Shown here piece after piece: positions 52,401 to 61,053 of a DNA stretch of 64,000 nucleotides. The translations under genes and the position numbers were made by a program. The notes under the pieces were generated by a model, which worked only from the letters and a program-made list of their open reading frames with translations, had not been told where the DNA came from and did not search any database. The DNA is from Christensenella timonensis (lineage in GTDB: Bacteria > Bacillota > Clostridia > Christensenellales > Christensenellaceae), in NCBI RefSeq assembly GCF_900087015.1, contig NZ_FLKP01000002.1, positions 1,798,001-1,862,000 on the forward strand, written 5' to 3'. Positions within the stretch are counted from its first letter, which is position 1. Each line of letters begins with the position of its first letter.

Positions 52401-53661
52401 ATGTGACCTTTCCTTCCCGGATCGTCATTGTTACCCTGCCGCAAAGCTCTTTACCGATAAACGGCGTATTTTTTGCCTTGGAGAGGATGCTTCCTTCGCT
52501 GTAAATATATTTTTCATGCACATTACAAAGCGCCATATCTGCGGGCATACCCGCCGCGATTTTCCCGCCTTTGCGCTTTAGCAGCGCGTTCGGCCTTTCT
52601 GACAGCAGCCTTGCTAAATCCTTCCAGTCTATTATCCCCACATCCACAAGGTTTGTCACCGCCAGTGCGAACGCCGTTTCAAAACCGATGATGCCGAAGG
52701 GCGCCTTCTCTATCCCTATCGCTTTTTCCTTGCTGCTGTGCGGCGCGTGATCCGTCGCGATCACATCGATCGTCCCGTCCGCAATTCCCTGGCAAACAGC
52801 CTGCCTGTCGCGTTCTTCGCGCAGCGGCGGGTTCATCTTGGCGTTGGGGTTTTTGTCCAGTATCATCGCGTCCGTTGCTGAAAAATAATGCGGCCCGGTT
52901 TCGCACGTTATCCGCATGCCGCGGCCTTTGGCCCGGCGTATGAGCTGCACGCTGCCCTCCGTCGAGACATGGCAGATGTGGATATGCGCACCCGTTTTTT
53001 CCGCATACATAATGTCGCGTGCCGTCATGCATTCTTCCGCCGCACGCGGGATACCGCATATCCCGGCCTGTTTGGCATTGCTCCCTTCGTGCACGACGCC
53101 TTCGCCGCGCAGGGCCAGGTCTTCTTCATGCAGCATCAAAAAAGTACCCAGCTTTTTCGCCTTTTCCATGGCCGCCAAAACCATTCCATCTTCCGTCACC
53201 GGCAGTCCATCGTCGGAAAAAGCCACCGCGCCTGCATCAAGCAACGCTGCAAAATCCGTCAGCTCCCTGCCCTGCATCCCCTTTGTGATGCTTGCAACGG
53301 GCAGAACCTCACAAAATCCTGCCCCATGCGCTTTTTCGATCATATAGCGAACCGTTTCCACACTGTCTGCGACCGGTTTTGTATTGGGCATACAGCATAT
53401 GGCGGTATACCCGCCTGCCGCAGCCGCCTTTGTGCCGGAAACGATATCTTCCTTATGTGTGAATCCCGGGTCGCGCAAATGCGCATGCAAATCAAGAAAC
53501 CCCGGGAAAGCGTGAAGCCCCTGTCCGTCAACCACACGGTCGGCTCCTGCCTGTATATTTTTACCCGTCTTGCCGATCATGCCGCCTTCTATCAATATAT
53601 CGGCGTCCTCTTCCACATTGTCTGCGTTGCATATCGTTACATTTTTGATTAATAAAGTCAT
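52381..53661 (-). CDS. pyrC: Dihydroorotase
   Basis: 426 residues, class-I type. DLHAHLRDPGFTHKEDI (metal His-x-His), GGYTAICCMPNTKPV, ICHVSTEGSV, and IDVIATDHAPHS (metal Asp/His) are intact. Cyclises carbamoyl-aspartate. AGGAG four bases before ATG. Unusually the operon goes uraA to pyrC with no pyrB. Confidence 0.96.
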   Translation of the reverse strand: MTLLIKNVTICNADNVEEDADILIEGGMIGKTGKNIQAGADRVVDGQGLHAFPGFLDLHAHLRDPGFTHKEDIVSGTKAAAAGGYTAICCMPNTKPVADSVETVRYMIEKAHGAGFCEVLPVASITKGMQGRELTDFAALLDAGAVAFSDDGLPVTEDGMVLAAMEKAKKLGTFLMLHEEDLALRGEGVVHEGSNAKQAGICGIPRAAEECMTARDIMYAEKTGAHIHICHVSTEGSVQLIRRAKGRGMRITCETGPHYFSATDAMILDKNPNAKMNPPLREERDRQAVCQGIADGTIDVIATDHAPHSSKEKAIGIEKAPFGIIGFETAFALAVTNLVDVGIIDWKDLARLLSERPNALLKRKGGKIAAGMPADMALCNVHEKYIYSEGSILSKAKNTPFIGKELCGRVTMTIREGKVTYDRQAD

Positions 53662-53683
53662 ATTTCTCCTGTTTTATGATGCC

Positions 53684-53706
53684 GGGCGGAGCCTGCGGCC
53701 CCGCCC
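53684..53706 (-). other. GC-rich intercistronic hairpin between uraA and pyrC
   Basis: GGGCGG / CCGCCC stem with an 11-base loop in the 54-base gap; no T run, so it is more likely a processing or stability element than a terminator. Confidence 0.45.
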
Positions 53707-53715
53707 GCAGCACCG

Positions 53716-55038
53716 TTAAATGTTTTTGGGCAACACCGCGTTTAGGATGATCCCCACCAGCGCGCTCAAGAAAATGTTGGACAGCGTGAACGACTCCGAA
53801 AACTGGATGCCGCCCGAAAGCCCAAGGCCGATCACCAGCATCAGCGATACGATGATCAGGTTGCGGCTGTGCGAAAAGTCAAGCTTTGCTTCCGCCAGCG
53901 TCCGCAGGCCTATCGTTGCGATCATACCGAAGAGCATGATGGATACGCCGCCCATGACCGCGCCCGGAATGGAACCGAGGAACGCCGTGAATACGCCGAA
54001 GAAACTGATGATGATGGCAAAGACCGCAGCGATACGCAGCGTTGCCGGGTTATAGTTTTTGGTAACCGCGAGCACGCCTGTGTTTTCACCGTATGTCGTG
54101 TTCGCAGGGCCGCCCAGAAGGCCGGCGACCATCGTAGCGATACCGTCGCCCATCAGCGTCCTGTGCAGGCCCGGGTCTTCGATGAAATTCTTGCCGACCA
54201 CGGCGCCGTTCGTCGTGATATCGCCGATGTGCTCCATGAAGGTGACGATCGCCGTTGGCCCGATGATGGCAATGGCGGTAACCACTTTGGAGGGATCCAG
54301 TTCATGTGTGAAGAAAAGATTGAACTGCGGCACCTGGAAGCCGAGGTTCGCACCGTTCTGGAAACCCGAAAAGTCGACCTGTCCCATCAGGGCAGCGCTC
54401 ACATACCCGACCGCGATCGCAATGATGATGGGCACCAGCTTGAAAAAGCCTTTGGCAAAGATGGAGATGACGACCATCGTCGCAACCACGATCAGCGCGA
54501 TCACCCAGCGCATCCACAAAAGATCCGGGATCCCCTCTGCCGCGGGGGCCGTCACGATGTTGTTAAAAGCCGTAGGCGCGAGCGTCAGGCCGATGACCAT
54601 GATCATCGGGCCGGTCACCACCGGCGGGAACACCGCCATTACCCGCTTGACGCCGATCAGCTTCACGACGAGGGCAAGGATCAGGTACAATGCGCCTGCC
54701 GAAATGATGCCGATCGCCACGTACGGCAGCGCCGCCTGGTAAGCCGGCGAAGCAAGGAAGCCTTCCACCGACGGGTCGACGCCGCTGATTTGCGTCGCCA
54801 CGATGATGATAACACCGATAAAGGCAAAGCTGGAGCCGAGGAACACCGGCACCTTGCCTTTGGTGATCAGGTGGAAAATAAGCGTGCCGATACCCGCGCA
54901 GCAAATCGCCACCGCAGGATTCAGGCCGGTAAGAAGCGGCACCAGTACCGTCGCGCCAAACATCGCGAACAGGTGCTGGAAGCCAAGGATCGCTTTTTTG
55001 CCCCATCCTTGCTGTTGTTGCTGGATTGTTTTGTCCAT
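53716..55038 (-). CDS. uraA: Uracil permease (NCS2 family)
   Basis: 440 residues with about fourteen helices. GFQHLFAMFGATVLVP at the start, VTGPMIMVIGLTLAPTA and the FMEHIGDI signature (substrate-binding Glu) are UraA/PyrP hallmarks; GPANTTYGENTG is the second uracil contact. ATG at 55038 follows GGGAGG by seven bases. Begins MDKTIQQQQQGWG, a short Gln run of no known meaning. Imports uracil with protons. Confidence 0.95.
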   Translation of the reverse strand: MDKTIQQQQQGWGKKAILGFQHLFAMFGATVLVPLLTGLNPAVAICCAGIGTLIFHLITKGKVPVFLGSSFAFIGVIIIVATQISGVDPSVEGFLASPAYQAALPYVAIGIISAGALYLILALVVKLIGVKRVMAVFPPVVTGPMIMVIGLTLAPTAFNNIVTAPAAEGIPDLLWMRWVIALIVVATMVVISIFAKGFFKLVPIIIAIAVGYVSAALMGQVDFSGFQNGANLGFQVPQFNLFFTHELDPSKVVTAIAIIGPTAIVTFMEHIGDITTNGAVVGKNFIEDPGLHRTLMGDGIATMVAGLLGGPANTTYGENTGVLAVTKNYNPATLRIAAVFAIIISFFGVFTAFLGSIPGAVMGGVSIMLFGMIATIGLRTLAEAKLDFSHSRNLIIVSLMLVIGLGLSGGIQFSESFTLSNIFLSALVGIILNAVLPKNI

Positions 55039-55078
55039 TATGATACCTCCCAATTCATATATAATGATTCCATATATG

Positions 55079-55109
55079 CAAAAGCCTTATCCAATCCATG
55101 AATAAGGCT
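55079..55109 (-). terminator. Hairpin between pyrR and uraA, possible partial terminator
   Basis: Minus strand AGCCTTAT, 12-base loop, ATAAGGCT, then TTTT. In Bacillus the pyrR-pyrP junction also carries an attenuator. Confidence 0.65.
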
Positions 55110-55663
55110 CACATACCTGTTTTCGAGTCGCAAATGTCGACGCTTTCCCCGCCGTCGAATTCATCTACTTTGACGGAAACGATCTCATGCGTCGCCGTCG
55201 GTACGTTTTTCCCCACAAAGTCTGCGCGGATGGGCAATTCACGGTGTCCGCGATCCACAAGCACCGCAAATTTGATGCAGTTCGGGCGTCCCATGTCCAT
55301 AATCGCGTCCATCGCCGCGCGCGCCGTACGTCCCGTATAGAGCACATCGTCCACCAGCACGATCTTTTTATCCGTAACATCAAAATCGATGTGCGTCGCG
55401 CCCACGACCGGCTGCTCCGAATCCTTTGAGAGGTCGTCCCTGTAAAACGTGATATCGAGCGTCCCCAAAGGGATATCCACCCCTTCAAACTCTTTGATAT
55501 ACGAAGCGATACGCTTTGCAATGGTAACGCCGCGGCGCTGGATGCCGATCATATACAGGCCGTCCGCACCGTCCGTATTTTCAATGATCTGGTGTGCGAT
55601 GCGCTTTAAGGTGCGCTGCATCGTTTCCTTGTCCATGATCGTTGTTTTCTTTACGCTTTCCAT
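55109..55663 (-). CDS. pyrR: Pyrimidine operon attenuation protein / uracil phosphoribosyltransferase
   Basis: 184 residues from the ATG at 55663, which has GGGAG seven bases upstream. IGIQRRGVTIAKRIA, DITFYRDDLSK and the PRPP loop IVLVDDVLYTGRTARAAMD are diagnostic of PyrR. With UMP it binds leader RNA and promotes termination. First gene of the operon it should control. Confidence 0.95.
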   Translation of the reverse strand: MESVKKTTIMDKETMQRTLKRIAHQIIENTDGADGLYMIGIQRRGVTIAKRIASYIKEFEGVDIPLGTLDITFYRDDLSKDSEQPVVGATHIDFDVTDKKIVLVDDVLYTGRTARAAMDAIMDMGRPNCIKFAVLVDRGHRELPIRADFVGKNVPTATHEIVSVKVDEFDGGESVDICDSKTGM

Positions 55664-55676
55664 CCTGAAACTCCCA

Positions 55677-55717
55677 TAAAAATACCTTGTCACATCTTGA
55701 TTCAAGACGCAGCAAGG
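55677..55717 (-). terminator. Leader terminator hairpin upstream of pyrR
   Basis: Minus strand CCTTG..TCTTGA-A-TCAAGA..CAAGG followed by TATTTTTA, ending before the pyrR ribosome site. Probable PyrR-dependent attenuator. Confidence 0.6.
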
Positions 55718-55743
55718 CACACAAAAAGCATTTCTTATGTACA

Positions 55744-55775
55744 CCTTACGGCCTCTCAACGGACCAGTTTAAAGG
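55744..55775 (-). promoter_or_regulatory. Putative PyrR-binding loop in the pyr leader
   Basis: Minus strand CCTT..GGTCCGTTGAGAGGCC..AAGG folds as an outer CCTT/AAGG stem and an inner GGUC/GGCC stem with a loop containing GUUGAGAGG, close to the PyrR consensus ARUCCNGNGAGGYU but with one extra base. Confidence 0.6.
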
Positions 55776-55794
55776 TTTTATTTTCTCCTGTACC

Positions 55795-55823
55795 AGTATA
55801 TCAAATCACACCCGGGGATTCAA
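55795..55823 (-). promoter_or_regulatory. Promoter of the pyr operon
   Basis: Minus strand TTGAAT (55818-55823), 17 bases, TATACT (55795-55800), giving a leader of about 125 bases. Confidence 0.75.
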
Positions 55824-55831
55824 TGCGTTTT

Positions 55832-56743
55832 TCATATTTTTTTGAGCGAACGAAGTACATTTTCAAAATAATCCGGGAGGGGAGCCGAAAACTCCATCCG
55901 TTCCCCCGTCCGCGGATGGGTAAGCCCCAGCTTGCAGGCGTGCAGCAGCTGCCCGCGCAGGCCGAACTTGTCTTTCTTTTTTGTGTAGACGGGGTCGCCC
56001 ACCACAGGAAAACCAAGATGCTTTAAGTGGACGCGTATCTGGTGTGTCCGCCCCGTTTTGAGCGTGCATTCCACCAGTGTATATCCTTCGTAGCGCGCAA
56101 GCACCTTGTACTGCGTGACCGCTTCGCGCCCGCCGCTGCGCAGTACCGCCATTTTCTTCCGGTCGCGCGGGTCGCGTCCGATCTGCGTCGTGATCACGCC
56201 CTCATCGGCCTTGATATTGCCGTACACAAGCGCCTGATAAACGCGGCTGGCTGTTTTTTCTTCGATCTGCGTGCTCAAGGATTTGTGTGCTTCGTCGTTT
56301 TTTGCCACCACCAAAAGCCCGGAGGTATCCTTGTCCAACCTGTGCACAATACCCGGCCGGAGCTCCCCATTGATGCCTGATAAATCTTCCAGCTGGTATA
56401 AAAGGGCGTTGACAAGCGTTCCCGTGTAGTTGCCCGGTGCAGGATGCGTCACCATGCCCTGCGCTTTGTTGACCACCGCGATGTCCTCATCCTGGTAGAC
56501 GATCGTAAGCGGAATATCTTCCGGCAGGATATCGGTTGCCTGCCGCCTTGGTACGTCGAGCACAATTTCGTCCCCGGCCTTTACCTTCATGCTTGCTTTC
56601 GCCGGTTTTTCATTCAGCAAGACACCGCCGTCCATGATCAGCTGCTTTAAGTAGGAACGTGTATATTGCGGAAATGCCCCTGCAAGAAAAGAATCAAGCC
56701 GCGCGCAAGGCTCCCCGGCAATGACCTTATGACTGTCCGTCAT
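55832..56743 (-). CDS. Large-subunit rRNA pseudouridine synthase (RluD/RluA family)
   Basis: 303 residues. N-terminal S4 domain (about 12-70; PQYTRSYLKQLIMDGGVLLN), then the catalytic HRLDKDTSGLLVVAKN (Asp), and KTGRTHQIRVHLKHLGFPVVGD. Isomerises uridines in 23S rRNA. Starts within the end of lspA (17-base overlap), a conserved pairing in Bacillota. Confidence 0.94.
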   Translation of the reverse strand: MTDSHKVIAGEPCARLDSFLAGAFPQYTRSYLKQLIMDGGVLLNEKPAKASMKVKAGDEIVLDVPRRQATDILPEDIPLTIVYQDEDIAVVNKAQGMVTHPAPGNYTGTLVNALLYQLEDLSGINGELRPGIVHRLDKDTSGLLVVAKNDEAHKSLSTQIEEKTASRVYQALVYGNIKADEGVITTQIGRDPRDRKKMAVLRSGGREAVTQYKVLARYEGYTLVECTLKTGRTHQIRVHLKHLGFPVVGDPVYTKKKDKFGLRGQLLHACKLGLTHPRTGERMEFSAPLPDYFENVLRSLKKI

Positions 56744-57212
56744 CTGCCTTCTCCGCCTTTTTATGTTTGTCCCAGAACCATATCACGAAGATACCCAGCA
56801 TGACCGCGCCGATGCAGACAAAGGAATCCGCCACGTTGAAGATCGCGAAGTTGACAAAATCGAATTCCAGCATATCGATCACATATCCATGCGCCACGCG
56901 GTCGATCAGGTTGCCGATCGCGCCGCCCGCGATGAAGGCCATCGCCAGGTTGAACAAGTTGGATTTGAATTTCTTTTTATATTTGAATAAAATGCAGATC
57001 ACGACCACCGCCATCACGCCCGACAAAAGGGCGAGCACCCAGGTAGCGTCCGAAAACAAGCTGAAGGCTGCACCCGTATTTTGCATATAGGTGATATTGG
57101 CAAACCCCGGGATTAGGGGAAAGGACTGGCCTACCGCCATGGTGGAGGCCACAACCATCTTTACGACCTGGTCTCCCGCTACGATCGCGGCAATCAACAA
57201 CACATAAATCAT
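56727..57212 (-). CDS. lspA: Lipoprotein signal peptidase II
   Basis: 161 residues from the second ATG, four helices. ITYMQNTGAAFSLFS, GGAIGNLIDRVAHGYVIDML and FAIFNVADSFVCIG contain the two catalytic Asp. Cleaves prolipoproteins such as the two in this window. The second ATG has GGAG eight bases upstream, better than the first. Confidence 0.95.
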   Translation of the reverse strand: MIYVLLIAAIVAGDQVVKMVVASTMAVGQSFPLIPGFANITYMQNTGAAFSLFSDATWVLALLSGVMAVVVICILFKYKKKFKSNLFNLAMAFIAGGAIGNLIDRVAHGYVIDMLEFDFVNFAIFNVADSFVCIGAVMLGIFVIWFWDKHKKAEKADDGQS

Positions 57213-57243
57213 TACCATTTCTCCGTTCGCAAATCTACGTCGT

Positions 57244-57249
57244 ATTATA
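57244..57249 (-). promoter_or_regulatory. -10 element of the lspA-rluD unit
   Basis: Minus strand TATAAT in GATATAATACG, about 30 bases before the lspA start; only a T-rich -35 region is seen. Confidence 0.55.
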
Positions 57250-57270
57250 TCATATTCAAAGGCGAAAAAA

Positions 57271-57299
57271 AATACCGCCGCAAAAACGGGCGGTATTTA
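57271..57299 (-). terminator. Terminator of the divIVA operon
   Basis: AATACCGCC / GGCGGTATT stem, nine-base loop, eight T on the minus strand. Confidence 0.9.
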
Positions 57300-57313
57300 T
57301 CATTTTTTTTTGG

Positions 57314-57988
57314 TCAGTCGTCGATGATCTCGTTTACGATATCCTGCAAATCTGCCGTGCTCTTGCGGAAATCGTTCACCGTGTCCTCCTTGGACTGCTT
57401 TAAGATCTCGTTTAAGTGGATGGACTCACGCACGGACGACGTATCAAGGTCCGCCATCTGGTTTGTGAGGTTGCTGATCGACTGGCTGATCTCCGCCGCC
57501 TGGTGCCCCACCAGGGCTTCGTCGTCCAGCTTTGTTTCCGCATAGGACATCTGGTCTTCCAAAAACATCCGGAAACGTTTTTTATAATCAGTAATCTGCT
57601 TTTCGTATTTTTTCAGTTCCTGTTTAGCCGCTTCCATCCTCAGCTGCGTGCTTTCGATCACTGTTTTTGCATTCTGGTTCGCAATATCCATTATCTTCTG
57701 CGCCTGCATCTCCGCACGTTCGATATACATCGTCGCGTTGCGCTGCGCCGTAATTACGGTAGACATCAGCTTGTCTTCGATATTATCCAGCTTATCCGTT
57801 TTCTGCTTCAATCGCGCGATCTCAGACTTCATTTCCTCGTTCTTTGCGATAATGTTCTCGTTTTCCTCCATCAGGGATTCAAACTGTTTGATCACCTCGT
57901 CCAGGAATTCATCAACCTGTTCCGGATCGTATCCATTGAATTTTTTTCCAAATTCTTTTTCCAGAATATCTTTCGGCGTTATATTCAT
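57314..57988 (-). CDS. divIVA: DivIVA-family cell division/polarity protein
   Basis: 224 residues. N-terminal lipid-binding domain with PKDILEKEFGKKFNGYDPEQVDEFLD, then a long coiled coil (about 30-150) and a less ordered tail. Recruits division and wall factors to curved membrane. GGGGGG lies eight bases before ATG. Sits after sepF, as in most Bacillota. Confidence 0.93.
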   Translation of the reverse strand: MNITPKDILEKEFGKKFNGYDPEQVDEFLDEVIKQFESLMEENENIIAKNEEMKSEIARLKQKTDKLDNIEDKLMSTVITAQRNATMYIERAEMQAQKIMDIANQNAKTVIESTQLRMEAAKQELKKYEKQITDYKKRFRMFLEDQMSYAETKLDDEALVGHQAAEISQSISNLTNQMADLDTSSVRESIHLNEILKQSKEDTVNDFRKSTADLQDIVNEIIDD

Positions 57989-58015
57989 CAGGCGTTCCCC
58001 CCGCTCGTTTTATCG

Positions 58016-58510
58016 TTATTCACGTTCCAGATAGCTGAAGCCGAATTCATCTGTCGCCGCTTCCGCCGTATTTGTCGATACGTCTACGTTGTAAGGCGCG
58101 ACCACAAAGATATTCCGGGCAGCCTTCCTGATGTTGCCGTTTAGGGCATATACCGCCCCGCTGACAAAATCGAGGATGCGCTGCGCGACATCCGTATCCA
58201 ACTCGTCCAAATTGACGATAATCGGTTTTTTCTCCTTCAGGTGGTCGATAATGCTCTGCGTATCTTCATACGAAACCGGCTTATAGATCAACACCCTGAC
58301 TTTGCTCGTATCAGGAATCCCAACCACTTTTGCTGTCTCTCCTCTTTTTTTGACTTTCTTTTCTTCAACAGGCGGTACAAAGTCGTCTTCAGGAAAACCC
58401 ATCATATCGTCTTGCAAATCATCCTGTTCATCATAATAACGGTCGTCTACTTCCTCGTCTGTCGGTTCAAGCCCTATGAAGGATAGTAATTTATCGCCCA
58501 TTTTTCCCAT
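58016..58510 (-). CDS. sepF: Cell division protein SepF
   Basis: 164 residues. N-terminal amphipathic membrane-binding helix (MGKMGDKLLSFIGL), an acidic linker rich in Asp and Glu, and the SepF core starting about residue 72 (VRVLIYKPVSYEDTQSIIDHL; ILDFVSGAVYALNG). Anchors and bundles FtsZ. GGGAGG nine bases before ATG. Confidence 0.94.
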   Translation of the reverse strand: MGKMGDKLLSFIGLEPTDEEVDDRYYDEQDDLQDDMMGFPEDDFVPPVEEKKVKKRGETAKVVGIPDTSKVRVLIYKPVSYEDTQSIIDHLKEKKPIIVNLDELDTDVAQRILDFVSGAVYALNGNIRKAARNIFVVAPYNVDVSTNTAEAATDEFGFSYLERE

Positions 58511-58530
58511 GAATCAAAGCCTCCCAGCGT

Positions 58531-59217
58531 TTATTTATAGATTCTTTCGCCAAATATTGCGGAACCGACACGCACCATGTTTGCGCCTTCAAGGATCGCC
58601 TCGCCATAATCGCCCGACATCCCCATGGAAAGATAATCAAACCCTTTGAAATGCGGCTTCCAGTGATCATAAAGCGCCTTTGCTTGCGCAAATATTTTTC
58701 GCAGGTAAGCACGGTCGTCCGTGTATGGAGCAATGGTCATAAAACCGCGGAAGCGTATCCTGTCAAAACCCCCGGCCTGCTCAAAAAAGTCTTCGACCTC
58801 TTCTAAATAAAGCCCGGATTTGGTTTCTTCCTTTGCGATGTTTACCTGTACTAATGCATCAATAAAAGCATCTTTTTTGACGCATTCCTTTTGCAGCTCC
58901 TGTGCGAGCGGGAGCCTGTCCAAGGAGTGTACTAAATCTACTCCATTATCAATTATATACTTAACCTTGTTTGTTTGCAACTGTCCAATTAAATTCCATT
59001 TAATATCTTTTGGCAGCGCTTCGCTCTTCCGCAGGAACTCCTGCACGCGATTTTCGCCAAAGGTATCAAGCCCCAGCCCGTATGCCTGCCTTACCACGTC
59101 CGCGTCTACCGTTTTGGATACCGCGACCAGCCGTATCCCTTCCGCCGGTACGCCCGCCCGGCCCGCATAATCCGCTATCTTTTCCTGTACGTTTTTTATA
59201 TTTTCCGCTAAATCCAT
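58531..59217 (-). CDS. yggS: YggS/PLPBP-family PLP homeostasis protein
   Basis: 228 residues. RLVAVSKTVDADVVRQAY holds the PLP lysine; FGENRVQEFL, WNLIGQLQTNKVKYII and SMGMSGDYGEAI are family hallmarks. Binds PLP and buffers vitamin B6; no enzyme activity known. Lies between the HlyD-like gene and sepF. Confidence 0.95.
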   Translation of the reverse strand: MDLAENIKNVQEKIADYAGRAGVPAEGIRLVAVSKTVDADVVRQAYGLGLDTFGENRVQEFLRKSEALPKDIKWNLIGQLQTNKVKYIIDNGVDLVHSLDRLPLAQELQKECVKKDAFIDALVQVNIAKEETKSGLYLEEVEDFFEQAGGFDRIRFRGFMTIAPYTDDRAYLRKIFAQAKALYDHWKPHFKGFDYLSMGMSGDYGEAILEGANMVRVGSAIFGERIYK

Positions 59218-59220
59218 TTC

Positions 59221-60426
59221 CTACACCTCTACGTGCTGGTTGACGGTCAGGATGCTGTTTGCCTCTGCCGGTTCTATAATCGCACTTCCATCCTTGATAA
59301 TTCTCACGTTTACAGGGACGAAGGTCTTGTCATTGCCCGCAACGACCGTGACCCCTGTTACCCCGTCCTGTTCCTGTATGGCCTTTTCAGGCACCTTCAT
59401 ACCTTCAAATTTGGCAAACGCCTTGGCGTCCGTCCTGCGCGCGTTCAGCAGCTGGCCAATATCGTCCGTGATCTCCAGGGCATAAATGTAACCGTCCTCT
59501 TCCTTGACCGTGCCCACGACCGTGCCCGAATAGGGCTTGTCGAGGTAATCGTCAAAGGCGATCGAGAATACATTGCCCTGCGCAAATTCCGGTATCTCGG
59601 TATCCGACTGCGTCACCAAAAACCACTGGTAGTTGTTGACCAGGCGGAACAGCGGTTTTTCCGCCGCGTCGTCCGTTGACGTATTCCGGCCTTCATCCGC
59701 CCCGCCGTTCAATATCTCATCGACATCCGCGGATGTGATCGTTGAGATATTATCCGCATTGAGCAATGTTTCCGCACCGTCAAAATAAAAGCTGACCACT
59801 CCGGCCTCCGGTGCTTTGACTGCTTCCTTCCATTCGTTGACGCGTCCCTGCAGCTCCGTTTCCTTGCTGTAAAAATCATTGAGCGTCGCATCGGCCGTCA
59901 CCGTATCGCGCAGGTACTGCTGCTTTTGCGCCATCAGCGATTTCAATTCGCCTTCCGCCGTTACCACATCGCCTTCCATCTCACCGTTCACGATCTGTCG
60001 CATATCAGCAGCCTTTTGTGCGATCTGGCTGTTATACGAAAGCAGCTGCTCGTCAGTGCTGATCAGGTTCTCCTGGTATTCCTCGATCTTTGCCTGTATC
60101 TCCAAAAGTTCGGTGATCACCTTGTCGTTATAGCCGCCCTTATAGACCTCGGCCACATCGGCATCCGCTTCCACGCGCTCGCCTTCCTGCACCAGGTAAT
60201 TGGGCTTTCCGTAATTCTGCGCGGAAACGACCTGCTCATCACGCACCACAACGACAGGAAGCGCCCTTTCAAACATGATCTCCCCTTGTTCCACCAGCGC
60301 CGTATTCGTATTGGTGATAAAAAAAACAACAGCGATCACCGCAGCTGCGACGATGCCCAGAAACACGTAGAATTTTGGATTGATTCGCCTTGCGCGCCTT
60401 GCAGGAGGTCTTCTTTTTACCGCCAT
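59221..60426 (-). CDS. HlyD-family adaptor-like membrane protein
   Basis: 401 residues from the ATG at 60426 (AAAGG six bases upstream). Basic N-terminus RRPPARRARR, one membrane helix (YVFLGIVAAAVIAVVFFI), a biotinyl-lipoyl-like segment interrupted by a coiled coil (about 85-190), then a beta-rich C-terminus. Such proteins sit in sepF clusters of Clostridia without an obvious transporter partner; a cell-envelope role during division is suggested by location. First gene of hlyD-like-yggS-sepF-divIVA, three bases before yggS. Confidence 0.82.
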   Translation of the reverse strand: MAVKRRPPARRARRINPKFYVFLGIVAAAVIAVVFFITNTNTALVEQGEIMFERALPVVVVRDEQVVSAQNYGKPNYLVQEGERVEADADVAEVYKGGYNDKVITELLEIQAKIEEYQENLISTDEQLLSYNSQIAQKAADMRQIVNGEMEGDVVTAEGELKSLMAQKQQYLRDTVTADATLNDFYSKETELQGRVNEWKEAVKAPEAGVVSFYFDGAETLLNADNISTITSADVDEILNGGADEGRNTSTDDAAEKPLFRLVNNYQWFLVTQSDTEIPEFAQGNVFSIAFDDYLDKPYSGTVVGTVKEEDGYIYALEITDDIGQLLNARRTDAKAFAKFEGMKVPEKAIQEQDGVTGVTVVAGNDKTFVPVNVRIIKDGSAIIEPAEANSILTVNQHVEV

Positions 60427-60491
60427 AAGCAACCTTTCCCTAGCCGTACTGTCAAACGATATATTCTACATCTTGTTGACACTTTCCTGCA

Positions 60492-60521
60492 ATTATACCA
60501 CATTTATCTTATTGTATACAA
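60492..60521 (-). promoter_or_regulatory. Promoter of the hlyD-like-yggS-sepF-divIVA operon
   Basis: Minus strand TTGTAT (60516-60521), 18 bases, TGGTATAAT extended -10 (TATAAT 60492-60497). Confidence 0.8.
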
Positions 60522-60535
60522 GTTCCAGATCACAC

Positions 60536-60928
60536 TCAGCCCAGCTTTAAGGTGACCGCCACTGCATTGCCGATCTCGCTGTAGCTCAGGCTGTCCGCCA
60601 TCACCTTTACTAAAAAAACACCCCTGCCGCTTTCACACATCAGGAGGTTCTCGTTTTTCACGTTGCGTTCCATGACTTTTTTGCTTTCAAACCCGCTGCC
60701 ATTGTCTTCCAGCCGGATCTTAAGCTGCATATCACAATAGTCCGCGTATACGTTGACACTATCCGCGTCGGAATATTTGAAAATATTCATGACCAGCTCA
60801 TTCAATACGAGCCTGATCCGGTATTCCTGCTCGTCGTCAAGCTGTACTTCCTGCTCTACGCCGTTTATAATACATTCTATTGTGTCGTTGAGCTCTGTAA
60901 AACTGCTCAATAATTTTTTTATCCGCAC
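60536..60928 (-). CDS. HATPase domain protein, RsbW/SpoIIAB-type kinase-like
   Basis: 130 residues from a GTG at 60928 with GAGGG eight bases upstream; a GTG at 60967 has no such site. The GHKL ATP site is complete: N-box NELVMNIFKYS (Glu44, Asn48), G1 box LEDNGSGFE (Asp75), and GRGVFLVKVMAD at about 101. Anti-sigma kinases of this type phosphorylate a STAS antagonist and sequester sigma. It lies downstream of the sigma gene and may have its own promoter. Confidence 0.82.
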   Translation of the reverse strand: MRIKKLLSSFTELNDTIECIINGVEQEVQLDDEQEYRIRLVLNELVMNIFKYSDADSVNVYADYCDMQLKIRLEDNGSGFESKKVMERNVKNENLLMCESGRGVFLVKVMADSLSYSEIGNAVAVTLKLG

Positions 60929-60994
60929 TTTTGCTTCCCTCTGACCATATACCAAACCGCCGGACACTACTATATCCTGTATGTCCTTACATTA

Positions 60995-61009
60995 TATGTA
61001 ACCACCGGC
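60995..61009. promoter_or_regulatory. Palindrome over the candidate -10 of the HATPase gene
   Basis: TTACAT-TAT-ATGTAA, perfect six-base arms; the minus-strand TATAAT (60999-61004) lies within it. No good -35 was found at 17 bases. A second small inverted repeat, TTAAG-AAAA-CTTAA, follows the sigma gene stop. Confidence 0.45.
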
Positions 61010-61053
61010 TGTATCCCAAAACGTATCCGTACATTAAGTTTTCTTAATATACG

